The notes under the pieces: model-generated
What the model was told of the DNA's origin: nothing
The model's input: the letters and a program-made list of their open reading frames with translations, nothing else
The model's database searches: none
Assembly: GCF_019711195.1 (NCBI RefSeq)
Contig: NZ_CP081299.1
Span: 5,180,501 to 5,244,500 of the forward strand
DNA length: 64,000 bases
DNA from: Dyadobacter sp. NIV53
Lineage (GTDB): Bacteria > Bacteroidota > Bacteroidia > Cytophagales > Spirosomataceae
Reading direction: 5' to 3'
Made by a program: the position numbers and the translations under genes
Part shown: positions 17,557 to 27,092 of the stretch, piece after piece
How the letters are laid out: the number at the start of each line of letters is the position of its first letter
Numbering within the stretch: position 1 is the stretch's first letter

Positions 17557-17635
17557 TTATAGTCATATATAAATAGTAATTGCATAACCATAAAATTATT
17601 TCACATTAAATATTTTAATTATAAGTCTATTAAAC

Positions 17636-17666
17636 TTGTAGGATAAATAGATTAATAATATATTTG
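17636..17666 (+). promoter_or_regulatory. Bacteroidota-type promoter of the redoxin gene
   Basis: TTG at 17636-17638, then 20 nt, then TATATTTG at 17659-17666, an exact fit to the TAnnTTTG -7 element with its usual -33 partner. The ATG of the redoxin gene is 29 nt downstream. Confidence 0.6.
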
Positions 17667-17694
17667 TGACAGAATCAATACAACCCTGGCAAAT

Positions 17695-18312
17695 ATGTAT
17701 TACGAAATCGAAGATGAAGTAGGAAATATTTCTACCATTCAACTTAAAGAGAAAGAGTCGGACGAGGCTGTACAGGAATTAAAACCTGGCGATTTTGCTC
17801 CTTTGTTTTATCTCAAATCAGAAGAAGGTTTCCCTGTAACCTCTCTTACAGGCTTTTCTGTATCCAATGATTCAAGATCATTGATTGAATTATTAAGGGA
17901 CAAACCTTTGGTATTGAGTTTCTATTGTACTTGCTGGGGAAGATACGCGCCAAAACATCTGGCATTTTTACAGGAAATTGCGCCGCAGATAGAAGCACTT
18001 GGCGGACAGCTTTTGGTTCTTGCCAACGAATCTTCCAAGCAAATTGAGCGTATGTTGAAGAAGCTCGATACTGATTTGAATGTTTATCACGATACAGATC
18101 GTAATGTAGCGCGTTCTTATGGCGTTTATTCTGAAACTTCGCCAATCTGGGACAGAATTGCTGGTATTTCGGAGGAAGTATTCACACCATCGTTATTTGT
18201 GATTGGAAAGGACAGGAGAGTTTCTTATACTTTTGTAGATGAAAATTTTGATAATTCTCCAAACGCGAAGACGATTTTAAAGGAAGTTTACGAATGGAAA
18301 AATAGAAAGTGA
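17695..18312 (+). CDS. AhpC/TSA-type thioredoxin-fold (redoxin) protein with an atypical cysteine motif
   Basis: A 205-residue cytoplasmic protein with a peroxiredoxin-like thioredoxin fold from about residue 28: PGDFAPLFYL, DKPLVLSFYCTCWGRYAPKHL, LVLANESSKQIERM, FTPSLFVIGKDRRVSYTFVD with the cis-Pro before SLF. In related redoxins the active-site run is FYRGGWCPYC; here the two cysteines precede the Trp (C-T-C-W) and the usual positions are Gly and Ala. The protein may still be redox-active through the CTC pair or may have lost peroxidase activity. It is monocistronic with its own promoter. Confidence 0.7.
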   Translation: MYYEIEDEVGNISTIQLKEKESDEAVQELKPGDFAPLFYLKSEEGFPVTSLTGFSVSNDSRSLIELLRDKPLVLSFYCTCWGRYAPKHLAFLQEIAPQIEALGGQLLVLANESSKQIERMLKKLDTDLNVYHDTDRNVARSYGVYSETSPIWDRIAGISEEVFTPSLFVIGKDRRVSYTFVDENFDNSPNAKTILKEVYEWKNRK

Positions 18313-18450
18313 TCCTGGCAATCGGCCGTCGGCGGGGCCGCCTAGGCTTTCGGCAATCGGCAGGACCGCCCCGACAAAGGAATTCGGTAGTCATTCTGAA
18401 TTTGATTTTCTGCATTAATCTGAAAGCCGAGTGCCGATAGCCATAAAATA
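18313..18450. repeat. Non-coding repeat remnants
   Basis: The gap after the redoxin gene holds CGGCAATCGGC and GCCGCC-rich segments (18319-18375) and GAAAGCCGAGTGCCGATAGC near 18420, related to the element at 12550-12580. GC content is locally higher than in the flanking DNA. No open frame of note. Confidence 0.45.
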
Positions 18451-18455
18451 TAATT

Positions 18456-18523
18456 ATCCCGCATCATGCTGAGTACTATCAAGTATATTTGATACAATCA
18501 GGTAAGAGATGCGGGATTTTTTT
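18456..18523 (+). terminator. Nested hairpin with T-run (terminator or leader attenuator)
   Basis: Outer arms ATCCCGCATC (18456-18465) and GATGCGGGAT (18508-18517) are perfect; an inner hairpin TATCAA-GTATAT-TTGATA (18477-18494) sits inside, and seven T follow. It could terminate the redoxin transcript. It ends only 38 nt before the aminotransferase start, so it could instead be a regulated attenuator for that gene. It does not match a SAM riboswitch consensus I can recognise. Confidence 0.55.
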
Positions 18524-18561
18524 GTTAAAAACATTTATTAATCAATATCGTCAATAGTTAT

Positions 18562-19728
18562 ATGTCATTAACCAGGACAGCAATCCGGTCAAAACTTCCA
18601 AATGTTGGAACTACGATTTTTACAAGAATGTCGAAACTGGCAGAAGAATATAAAGCCATTAACCTGGCCCAGGGTTTTCCTGAATTTGATTGTTCAACTG
18701 AATTGCAAAAGCTGGTTGATAAATACATCAGACAGGGAAAAAATCAATATGCGCCAATGGCTGGTGTGATGGCATTGAGAGAAGCAATTTCCCGAAAAAC
18801 GTATCTGGCAACCAACGCAGACTATCATCCTGAATCGGAAATAACAATCACAAGCGGGGCAACCGAAGCGCTCTATGTTGCGATCAGCGCTGTGGTGCAT
18901 GTTGGTGACGAGGTAATTATTTTTGAACCTGCTTATGACAGTTACGTTCCGGCTATCGAGATGAACGGTGGTATTCCTGTATTTGTAACATTAGATCCGC
19001 AATATGAATCTATTAATTGGGAAAGCGTCAGTTCTAAAATCACGGACAAAACAAAAGCGATCATTATCAATACTCCCCATAATCCAACCGGGAAAGTATG
19101 GACATTATCCGATCTGCAAAAACTAACTGAACTCGCTGTAAAACATGATTTGCTGGTAATCAGTGACGAGGTATACGAACATATCATTTTTGATGACCGC
19201 GTCCATATTTCTGCTTCTTCTATTCCTGCATTGGCCGAAAGGACATTCGTTTGCGGGTCATTCGGGAAAACATTCCATACCACTGGCTGGAAAATTGGCT
19301 ACTGTCTGGCTCCGAAAGATTTAACCACAGAATTTCGTAAAATTCACCAGTTTCTGGTTTTTAGTGTGGTAACGCCATTCCAGTTTGCCATTGCCGAATA
19401 CCTATCCGAGCCGGATCATTATTTAGCTTTATCTGCTTTTTATCAGCAAAAAAGAGATTTGTTTCTGAATGCAATTACTGATATTGGTTTTATCATAAAA
19501 CCTTCGGAGGGCACTTTCTTCCAAAACGTTGATTATAGTAATCTGTCCGATGAAGATGATTTGATCCTGGCAGAAAGACTCACGCGGAAAGCCGGTGTAG
19601 CTTCTATACCAGTTTCAGCGTTTTATGATAAAGTTGTAGACCACAAAGTTTTACGTTTTTGTTTTGCAAAGAATGACGATACGTTACTAAAAGGAGCAGA
19701 ATTGTTACAAAAAATCAAAGTCTGGTAG
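18562..19728 (+). CDS. PLP-dependent aminotransferase (methionine/kynurenine type)
   Basis: Class I/II fold-type I aminotransferase of 388 residues. It shows NLAQGFPEFDC at the N-terminus, TSGATEALYVAI, NTPHNPTGKVW, ISDEVYEHIIFD and the PLP-lysine motif SFGKTFHTTGWKIGY, followed by the carboxylate-binding arginine near FCFAKND. The set matches the YbdL/kynurenine aminotransferase group, usually annotated methionine aminotransferase, which would recycle 2-oxo-4-methylthiobutyrate in methionine salvage. The substrate preference is inferred from family only. Confidence 0.85.
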   Translation: MSLTRTAIRSKLPNVGTTIFTRMSKLAEEYKAINLAQGFPEFDCSTELQKLVDKYIRQGKNQYAPMAGVMALREAISRKTYLATNADYHPESEITITSGATEALYVAISAVVHVGDEVIIFEPAYDSYVPAIEMNGGIPVFVTLDPQYESINWESVSSKITDKTKAIIINTPHNPTGKVWTLSDLQKLTELAVKHDLLVISDEVYEHIIFDDRVHISASSIPALAERTFVCGSFGKTFHTTGWKIGYCLAPKDLTTEFRKIHQFLVFSVVTPFQFAIAEYLSEPDHYLALSAFYQQKRDLFLNAITDIGFIIKPSEGTFFQNVDYSNLSDEDDLILAERLTRKAGVASIPVSAFYDKVVDHKVLRFCFAKNDDTLLKGAELLQKIKVW

Positions 19729-19794
19729 AATTTTGATTACCTTTTTTACTTTCACGAAAAAAGTCGTATACTTGTATGACAAAATACTGATTTT

Positions 19795-20229
19795 ATGAAA
19801 GTCATACAATATGAAATGCCGGCAAAAGGCAAAGCGCTGGCCATAGTTTCGGAACCCGAAGTCCTGTATCTGACCCAGGAAAAATCAGATACGTTTACAA
19901 TCGAAAGTTTTCAAAAGTTATCTCAAAAGCTCCTGTTCACACAATTGGAATGGGCAGATATCCTGCACATAAGCGATCGTACTTTACAGCGGTACCTGAA
20001 AGAAAATAAACCGTTTGAAGGATTATTTGCAGAGCATTTATATCAGCTGGATAATATGTCAGACTTAGGCCTTATCGTGTTTTCCAATGCGAAAAATCTA
20101 GAAGAATGGCTAAGAAAGCCTAAAAATGTATTAGGGAAAGTTCTTGATTTTTCAACTCTGCAATCTTTCTGGGGTGTGAAATTAATCGGTAATGAACTTG
20201 GGCGGATGGAACACGGCGTTTATATATGA
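19795..20229 (+). CDS. Xre/MbcA/ParS-type antitoxin
   Basis: A 144-residue antitoxin with an N-terminal Xre-like helix-turn-helix region (ADILHISDRTLQRYLKENKP, about residues 60-79) and a C-terminal DUF2384 toxin-binding domain (LGLIVFSNAKNLEEWLRKPK). Its stop codon overlaps the start of the RES-domain gene (ATGA), the normal arrangement for these modules. It should neutralise the RES toxin and repress the operon. Confidence 0.88.
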   Translation: MKVIQYEMPAKGKALAIVSEPEVLYLTQEKSDTFTIESFQKLSQKLLFTQLEWADILHISDRTLQRYLKENKPFEGLFAEHLYQLDNMSDLGLIVFSNAKNLEEWLRKPKNVLGKVLDFSTLQSFWGVKLIGNELGRMEHGVYI

Positions 20230-20693
20230 TCGTATACCGGCTGGCTGCGAAGGAATATATTAGTGATAAGCTGGGTACGGGAGCGCGGTTGTTTGGCGGG
20301 CGCTGGAATCCACAGGGATTACCCTGTATTTATACTAGCGAACATATTTCTCTGGCGCTCTTAGAAAAATATGTTCATGCCCAGTCCAGAGAAAATATGG
20401 AACGGATTGCGCTGATAAAAATTGAAGTTCCTGATATAGATGGCCTGATTTTCAATACCGATGAAAAGCTCTTAAAAACCAATTGGGCTGATGATATTTC
20501 TTACTCACAATGGATTGGAGAGCAGATTTTGAAAGATCTGTCAATCATTGCATTCACTGTACCTTCCGCCATTATACCTTTGGAAAGAAACGTTATTATT
20601 AATCCTTTGGCCATAAAATCGGATCTCATAAAGTTTTCTGAACCAATTGATTTTTCTACGGATTTCAGATTGCTGAGCAGGCTGATGAAATAA
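20226..20693 (+). CDS. RES-domain toxin
   Basis: RES-family NAD-degrading toxin of 155 residues. It carries the family blocks MIVYRLAAKEY (Arg), GARLFGGRWNPQGLPCIYTS (Arg and Ser around the active site) and HISLALLEKYVH (Glu), which give the domain its name. It overlaps the antitoxin gene by 4 nt and ends one base before the convergent permease gene. Length and motifs are complete, so the toxin appears intact. Confidence 0.9.
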   Translation: MIVYRLAAKEYISDKLGTGARLFGGRWNPQGLPCIYTSEHISLALLEKYVHAQSRENMERIALIKIEVPDIDGLIFNTDEKLLKTNWADDISYSQWIGEQILKDLSIIAFTVPSAIIPLERNVIINPLAIKSDLIKFSEPIDFSTDFRLLSRLMK

Positions 20694-21961
20694 TTACTTT
20701 TTAAACAAAAGCGCCTTTATCGGCTGGATCCGTATAATGATCAATGTCGGAATCAGTAATATTAATGCCGAAACAATAACGGTAACCAGATTTACCATTG
20801 CAAATATTGTCCAGTCGAATACAATAGGAACGGTATCCATATAATAATTTACAGGATCGAGGGGAATAAGTTTAAACTGAAATTGAAGCCAGCAGAATAG
20901 TAACCCGACAAGGTTTCCAATCAGCAATCCCTGTCTCACCATATGAAGCCCAACCCTGAAAAAAACCATTCTGATTTGTCTGTTTGGGCTGCCTAATGTT
21001 TTCAACAGCCCTATTAAAGGCGTTCTTTCCATGATCATCACCAATAAAATTGAGATCATATTAAAACAAGCTACAAAAAGGATTAGACCCAAAAAAACGG
21101 CTGTATTACGGTCCAGCATAATAAGCCAGTCAAATATTTGCGGAAAACTATTGGTCACTTTCTGAAGATAAACAGCGGGGGGTAATAATTTTCTTAACCT
21201 GTTGGACACATCGTCCAGCTTTTCAAAATTTTTCAGATAGATTTCATAAGTCCCTACTGAATCAGCACCCCAGCCATTGAGCCGTTGTACTAACGCAATG
21301 TCACCGATAATCAATGTGTTATCAAATTCCTCCATTTGCGTGTCATAAATTCCGGCAACAGTCAGTTTTCTTGGTCTCGGAGGATTTTGAAGCGAATACA
21401 TGATCACATTGTCGCCTGATTTTAACCGTAACTGTGAAGCGATTTTCCGGCTGATCATTATCTCGGAAGAATAACCATATTTAATTGAAGAGGAATCTTT
21501 GTAACCAATCAGGCGGCCGTCAATCAGATTTTTTTGAAAGATTTCCAGTCATAATCCTTGCCAACGCCTTTTAAAACAACTCCCTTTATTTCATCCAGTG
21601 TTTTTAATATACCTGATTTGTGTGCTACCTTTTGCCAGCGGCTTATTTCCGGCATTTTCGGAAGGGCATTGGCGACAGGATTATTAATTGAAAGCGGGCC
21701 TTCTTCATAAGTATTGCCCAAAGCAAAAGCGCTGATGTTGATATGTGCGCCAAAAAGAAATATTTTCTGCTGGATGGTTTGCTTGAAACCCAGTAATACG
21801 GCAAATGCAATGATCCCTACAGAAACGCCGATTGCAATACTGGCAATGCCTATGCGCGAAACGGTTGCAGAAAAAGAACCTGCTTCATTATGACGTATTC
21901 GTTTGGCAATGAATGAGGGAAATTGCAAGAGTATTGGACTGGTTAAATTTATGTTTGGCAA
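20694..21961 (-). pseudogene. LolE/FtsX-type ABC permease, split by one-base frameshift
   Basis: Inner-membrane permease resembling LolC/LolE (lipoprotein release). The N-terminal part, 21524-21961, has the first membrane segment (IGIASIAIGVSVGIIAFAVLL) and ends at a premature TGA after DYDWKSFKKI. The C-terminal part, 20694-21458, has three FtsX-domain membrane segments. Between them the frame changes in an A run (seven T on the plus strand, 21529-21535); one additional A gives continuous KKNLIDGRLIGYKDSSS across the junction. The gene is therefore either newly inactivated or a sequencing error. Start codon uncertain (TTG at 21961, no nearby ATG). Confidence 0.82.
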
Positions 21962-22108
21962 AAATAGAAAAAAAACAACAGAGGCATGGGAATGAGGAAT
22001 AACAGTTGTTATGTTTTTGAAATTGTTAAAGATATTTTTTGTTAAGTTGCTATCCGATTCGTTTGTCCCGAAAGGAAATTACGCTTACTAAACTGATTAT
22101 TAATTCAT

Positions 22109-24169
22109 ATGCCACAAATAAAAGTAGCTTCCGGAGTTGTAAACCAGACACCAATGGCTTGGGAGACCAATACAAAACATATTATTCAGGCAATAGATGA
22201 AGCAAAAAAACAACAGGTAAGCCTGCTTTGTTTGCCTGAATTGTGTATTTCAGGATATGGCTGTGAGGATTATTTCTTTGCTCCCGATATGACAGAACAG
22301 GCTCAAAAATGTTTACTTGAAATTGTACAGGAAACGGCCGGGATCGTTGTGGCTGTCGGTATGCCGGTTCGCCACAACAACAGTTTATATAATGCAGCCT
22401 GCCTGATTGCCAATAAACAGATCCTGGGTTTTTGCTGCAAACAAAATCTGGCCAATAACGGAATCCATTACGAAGCACGCTGGTTTCGCCCCTGGCAGCC
22501 GGGAATGGTAGAAAGCATCGAAATTAACCAGATCAATTATCCGATAGGGGACATCATTTTTGATTTATCTGATAGCCCGTTACAGGGCGGGTCGCAGGGC
22601 GTTCGTATTGCTTTTGAGATTTGTGAAGATGCATGGGTTTCCAATCGTCCGGGCAGGCGTCATTATGAACGTGGGGTTGATATTATATTAAATCCAAGTG
22701 CAAGCCATTTTGCCTTTAATAAATTTATGACAAGGGAACGCCTGGTAGTGGATGGCTCACGGTCATTTTCATGCAGTTACATTTATACCAATTTGTTGGG
22801 AAATGAAGCAGGCAGGGCACTTTATGACGGGGATGCGATGATCGCTTCGAACGGTGATATGCTGGTAACAAGCACACGTTTCAGCTACGAGGATTTTTTG
22901 ATTACCGCAGCTGTTATTGATACAGATTACACAAGATTAGCCCAGATACAGAACAAAATTGCTGTTCCTTTCAAAGATAAAACCTGGCGCGTTCCTGGCA
23001 GGTTTGATTTTCCGTCGATAGAGCCGGTATTGCCTCAGGTCGCGGAACTGGAAGCATTTGAAAAAGGCGGGGCTCTGAAAGAAGAAGAATTTGCGAGGGC
23101 CGTATGTCTCGGACTTTTTGATTATCTGCGTAAAAGCCGCTCAAACGGTTTTACTATCTCACTTTCAGGCGGTGCGGATTCGTGTGCCTGTACGGCACTT
23201 TGCGGATTGATGATCCGATTGGCCGATGAAAGTATCGGAATGAAGCGCTTAAAACAAAAATTATCTTACATTGAGGCTATTCAATCTGCGAAAACAGAAG
23301 AGGACATTGCACTCGCTCTGATCCATAATATTTACCAGGGAACAGAAAACAGCTCGGATGCTACCTTAGAATCAGCCCGTTCACTGGCACATTCTATTGG
23401 ATCTACTTTTTATAATATCAATATCGATGGTTTGGTCGAAACATATGTGGGGCTTATTGAAGACCAGATTGGAAGGCAACTGAACTGGCAGCATGATGAC
23501 ATAGCTTTGCAAAATATACAGGCGCGGGTTCGTGCTCCGGGTGTGTGGTTGCTTACCAATTTATCCAATCATTTGCTTCTGGCAACTTCCAACCGTTCCG
23601 AAGTAGCAGTAGGTTATGCAACGATGGATGGCGATACAGCCGGAAGTATCAGTCCGCTGGCGGGAATAGACAAGCATTATTTGCGCCAGTGGCTTCGCTG
23701 GCTGGAAACAGTTGGTTGTGAAGTAAAAGGAAAACATATCAAAATTGAAGGACTTAAAAAAGTGAACAGCCTGCAGCCGACCGCAGAACTTCGTCCCAAG
23801 GATAGAAACCAGACTGATGAAGATGATCTGATGCCTTATGATTTTCTGGATGCATTGGAAAAGCTTGCTATTCGTGATAAAAAATCGCCTGTTGATGCTT
23901 ATCGTAATCTGGTCGTTCGTTATCCGGGAATATATACCGGTGAACAGATACACGCCTGGACCGAAAGATTTTTTAAATTATGGAGCCGTAATCAATGGAA
24001 ACGTGAGCGTTACGCACCTTCATTTCATCTAGACGATCTCAATCTCGATCCGCGTTCCTGGTGCCGTTTTCCAATTTTGTCAGGAGGTTTTGTGAAGGAA
24101 TTGGAGGAATTGAAAGAGTATGTCCGTGGTAATCCCGTGCAGGGCGGGAGGAAGAGGATTGGTTTCTGA
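22109..24169 (+). CDS. nadE: Glutamine-dependent NAD+ synthetase
   Basis: Final enzyme of NAD biosynthesis, amidating deamido-NAD with ammonia taken from glutamine. At 686 residues it has an N-terminal nitrilase-type glutaminase domain: Glu in LLCLPELCISGYG, Lys in FCCKQNLANNG, catalytic Cys in AFEICEDAW. The C-terminal synthetase domain begins near residue 330 and has the P-loop-like SGGADSCACTALC (about residue 352), ATSNRSEVAVGY and SPLAGIDKHYLR. It is monocistronic. Complete and typical of the two-domain form. Confidence 0.95.
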   Translation: MPQIKVASGVVNQTPMAWETNTKHIIQAIDEAKKQQVSLLCLPELCISGYGCEDYFFAPDMTEQAQKCLLEIVQETAGIVVAVGMPVRHNNSLYNAACLIANKQILGFCCKQNLANNGIHYEARWFRPWQPGMVESIEINQINYPIGDIIFDLSDSPLQGGSQGVRIAFEICEDAWVSNRPGRRHYERGVDIILNPSASHFAFNKFMTRERLVVDGSRSFSCSYIYTNLLGNEAGRALYDGDAMIASNGDMLVTSTRFSYEDFLITAAVIDTDYTRLAQIQNKIAVPFKDKTWRVPGRFDFPSIEPVLPQVAELEAFEKGGALKEEEFARAVCLGLFDYLRKSRSNGFTISLSGGADSCACTALCGLMIRLADESIGMKRLKQKLSYIEAIQSAKTEEDIALALIHNIYQGTENSSDATLESARSLAHSIGSTFYNINIDGLVETYVGLIEDQIGRQLNWQHDDIALQNIQARVRAPGVWLLTNLSNHLLLATSNRSEVAVGYATMDGDTAGSISPLAGIDKHYLRQWLRWLETVGCEVKGKHIKIEGLKKVNSLQPTAELRPKDRNQTDEDDLMPYDFLDALEKLAIRDKKSPVDAYRNLVVRYPGIYTGEQIHAWTERFFKLWSRNQWKRERYAPSFHLDDLNLDPRSWCRFPILSGGFVKELEELKEYVRGNPVQGGRKRIGF

Positions 24170-24176
24170 TGTGAGA

Positions 24177-24266
24177 AGGGTAGGTTATGCAGAGAGCCAC
24201 GGAGAATTATTAAAAATCTCTGTGGCTCTCTTTCCTTTTTCTCAGTGGTTCTCCGTGTAACCTACG
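24177..24266. repeat. Interspersed CACAGAG/GGTTACAC repeat, copy 1
   Basis: Between the convergent nadE and STN-protein genes the DNA reads AGAGAGCCACGGAGAATTAT then its imperfect complement TCTCTGTGGCTCTCTTTCC, and ends CAGTGGTTCTCCGTGTAACC. It forms a strong hairpin with a following T-rich run and may serve as bidirectional terminator. A second copy of the same family is at 31502-31622. Confidence 0.6.
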
Positions 24267-24272
24267 ACTGAC

Positions 24273-26036
24273 TTACAACCTGATACCGGCTTGGAAACCT
24301 ATCCAGCTGTTTGGTTTGGTGTTGATCCAAATAGGTTTCAGGAAACCTGTACGTTCGGTATTGATTAATCCGGTATAATCTCCTGTTAAAAGATTAATGG
24401 ACGGGCCTGCAAATAATGCAAATCTGTTACCGAATTTCTTTTCAATATTTAAAGAAAAACGAAATAAACCGGCCGGAATATTATCAATACTTTGCCGTTT
24501 GAGAATAACCGCATTCGCCGTTACATCTGCGTCCAACATCCAGGTTTTTCCCAATTTTTGCGCTGTTCCAAATCCATAACCAATTGTACCCAGGGGTTTA
24601 TTCGCTGTTAATGCATTGAATCCCAATGAGAATATATTGTAAAATCTACTGACACCTGTTTTAAATGAGAAATTGAAATAATTAAATTCATTGGAAGCGA
24701 ATTCATATCGTCTGTAACCGTTGCTGCGCACATAGCTGAATAATCCAAAGGGAACAGTGGCCGTAGAATCGGTATAATTGACAACGCCGATCTGGTGGCC
24801 GCTTCTCACCGTATTGGCATAATTATAAACTGCCGAAAGCTGATAACCATTTAAAGCGCCGACTACAACATTTCCAACTGAGGAAACCTGAAAACCCCTG
24901 AAATTTTTCCCTGTATAATTAATCACATTTGACCCCTGAAAACCTACAAAATTCCCCAGGGTAATGTTCAGGACATTGGCATATTGAAAACCAGTAACGT
25001 CATTTCCCACAATATTGCTGATGCCTGCAAGCTGGAAGCCGGTAACATTACTGCGGACGACATTCAGAATTGCCCCGATTTCCAGCATGTTGACTCCCAA
25101 AGAATAACCTGCTATTAAATTCACAGAAATATCATTTACAATATTTCCGCTCAGCTCATGATTTGTTCCCAGAAATGGTAATAATGAAGCCTGAAAATGA
25201 CGGTGCAGCGTATCCGGAATATTTCTGGTATTGATCGCCTGTTTAGCAGACGCAAAAGCAGTTACCAGTTCGCTTTGTACTTTTTGATAAGTCTTTTTCA
25301 GTTTATCATTTCGCCTTGCTGCTATTACTTCATGCGTGGTGTCAGCAACGGTTAAAGCTGTAGCAGGCGCTGTAAATTGCGGGATTTCTACTTTTTGATG
25401 TAACGAATCTGCAAATCGGGATGTTCTGGGAGATAATCTCGATATTGGTTTTAAAGTATCCGGATTCAGGGTAATTGGTAAATAAGCGTCTTTACGTTTC
25501 GAAACCGGAATGGAACGGGCAATGTAATCCTCTTTTCTGATTTCCAGGCGGAGAGAAGCAGGGGCAGTCGGAAGCCGTATCCTGTAATATCCATATTGAT
25601 TACTGATCGTTGAGGCCAGCGTCACAGATTCGTAAATACTGGCGTTTGCTAATTTTTCACCGGTTATTTTATCAATGATATAACCGTTTAAATTAAAGTT
25701 TTCAGGTGCTTCACCTTCCTGATTTATCGCAATTTTTTGTAAAATGATATATTTCCGCCGCTCCTTATAACCTACTTTTCCTTTAAAAATCTCATTCAGT
25801 ATTTCCCTGATAGTTAAGCTAGTAGCCTGAACTGATACCTTTGCTTTTACATCTATCGCATCAGGGCTGTAAGAAAAACTGAAACCGCCAAGATTTCCGA
25901 TTCTCTGTAATACCTGGTCTACCGGCTGATTGGTAATGCTGATAGATATTCTTTTTTCCAATAACTGCTGGCCAAAGCAATCTTTGGAAAAAAGAATAAA
26001 AAATGTCAGATAAATTGTAAGCCGAAATGTATTCAT
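24273..26036 (-). CDS. STN-domain / carboxypeptidase-regulatory-like protein with GFQ surface repeats
   Basis: Secreted, probably outer-membrane protein of about 587 residues. The ATG at 26036 gives the signal peptide MNTFRLTIYLTFFILFSKDC; a longer frame to 26093 would overlap the FecR gene and lacks a signal at its N-terminus. Order: STN domain (residues 25-95), carboxypeptidase-D regulatory-like beta domain (about 115-190), a linker, then repeats such as NVTGFQLAGISNIVGN and DVTGFQYANVLNITLGN spaced about 23 residues, like the LA_2272-type surface repeats, and a final beta-rich region. It takes the place of a TonB receptor downstream of sigma/FecR genes but is not one. Confidence 0.72.
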   Translation of the reverse strand: MNTFRLTIYLTFFILFSKDCFGQQLLEKRISISITNQPVDQVLQRIGNLGGFSFSYSPDAIDVKAKVSVQATSLTIREILNEIFKGKVGYKERRKYIILQKIAINQEGEAPENFNLNGYIIDKITGEKLANASIYESVTLASTISNQYGYYRIRLPTAPASLRLEIRKEDYIARSIPVSKRKDAYLPITLNPDTLKPISRLSPRTSRFADSLHQKVEIPQFTAPATALTVADTTHEVIAARRNDKLKKTYQKVQSELVTAFASAKQAINTRNIPDTLHRHFQASLLPFLGTNHELSGNIVNDISVNLIAGYSLGVNMLEIGAILNVVRSNVTGFQLAGISNIVGNDVTGFQYANVLNITLGNFVGFQGSNVINYTGKNFRGFQVSSVGNVVVGALNGYQLSAVYNYANTVRSGHQIGVVNYTDSTATVPFGLFSYVRSNGYRRYEFASNEFNYFNFSFKTGVSRFYNIFSLGFNALTANKPLGTIGYGFGTAQKLGKTWMLDADVTANAVILKRQSIDNIPAGLFRFSLNIEKKFGNRFALFAGPSINLLTGDYTGLINTERTGFLKPIWINTKPNSWIGFQAGIRL

Positions 26037-26055
26037 TCGAATAGGAAACGAAATT

Positions 26056-27090
26056 TTATGGGCAACCGCTTCCATCAAGCCAATAGGTCTCACCTTCTTT
26101 TCTTACTTTTAAATCAAGCGTTTCAGCAATGACAGAAAGTGTGGCATCAACGGGCTCTTTTTCAAAGCGGATGGTGAGACGGCATTGTTCTGATTTCGTA
26201 TTCGACAACCGAAGGTCAATATGATAACCACTTCTGATAGAGGATACTACATCTTTTAAATTTGTAGCATCAAAATTGAAAACCTGCGTGCGGTATCCCA
26301 TCATGTTAATGTCCGGGATAATTTGTCTGATCGTATCCGGATCAGCTTCGGCGCTTTGCCCTTTTACCAAATTCAGTTCCATACCTGAATTGTGTATCCT
26401 GACTTTTCCGGTTGCCACATCTACGCGGACCGCTTCTTTTTCATAAGCCTTTATATTAAAGGATGTACCCAAAACCTTTATTTCAATTCCGTTGGCATCA
26501 ATGACAAACGGATGTTCGGCATCGGGTTTTACATCGAAAAATGCTTCACCTTTCAATGAGACAGTTCTCAGATCGCCGGTGAATTTTTCAGGGTAAGTCA
26601 GTGACGAATTATAGTTTAAAAATACCTTTGTGCCGTCGGGTAAAATCTTTTCAATGTTTTTATTTTTTGTTGCAACCTGTAAAGACGGAGGAATGCTGTA
26701 TTCGGTTCTTATTAAAAACCATCCAAGAGCCATTAACAGCAGTGCAATAACCGCTGCAGCCCAAACTGTAACCGGTAATTTTCGCTGAATTGTTTTTTGT
26801 CTGGAATTGATTGGTTTGATATGATCTGAAAAGGATTCCTCAGGAATATTTACATAAGTGTTGTGCATTTTAGACCTAACCTTTTTCCAGGCTGCGTCCG
26901 TATCTACATGAATATTTGTCCGCTCAGAAATCCCTGATTGTTTCCAGATAATACGATATGCTTCAAGCTCCTGTTCATGATCCGGCGATTCGGCAAGCCA
27001 GAACTGCACCTGTATATTTTCAGTTTCAGTAGTGGTTTCGGCCAGATAACGTGCTAACAGCTCTTCCGATATGTTTTCATGATTATTCAT
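26056..27090 (-). CDS. FecR-family anti-sigma factor
   Basis: Transmembrane anti-sigma regulator of 344 residues: a cytoplasmic N-terminal domain (residues 1-110), one membrane segment (VWAAAVIALLLMALGWFLI, about 118-136), then a periplasmic FecR domain with LPDGTKVFLNYNSSLTYPEK, GEAFFDV and VLGTSFNI, and a C-terminal DUF4974-like segment. It should hold the upstream ECF sigma factor and respond to the STN protein downstream. Genes are 2 nt and 19 nt apart, a clear three-gene operon. Confidence 0.92.
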   Translation of the reverse strand: MNNHENISEELLARYLAETTTETENIQVQFWLAESPDHEQELEAYRIIWKQSGISERTNIHVDTDAAWKKVRSKMHNTYVNIPEESFSDHIKPINSRQKTIQRKLPVTVWAAAVIALLLMALGWFLIRTEYSIPPSLQVATKNKNIEKILPDGTKVFLNYNSSLTYPEKFTGDLRTVSLKGEAFFDVKPDAEHPFVIDANGIEIKVLGTSFNIKAYEKEAVRVDVATGKVRIHNSGMELNLVKGQSAEADPDTIRQIIPDINMMGYRTQVFNFDATNLKDVVSSIRSGYHIDLRLSNTKSEQCRLTIRFEKEPVDATLSVIAETLDLKVRKEGETYWLDGSGCP

Positions 27091-27092
27091 GG

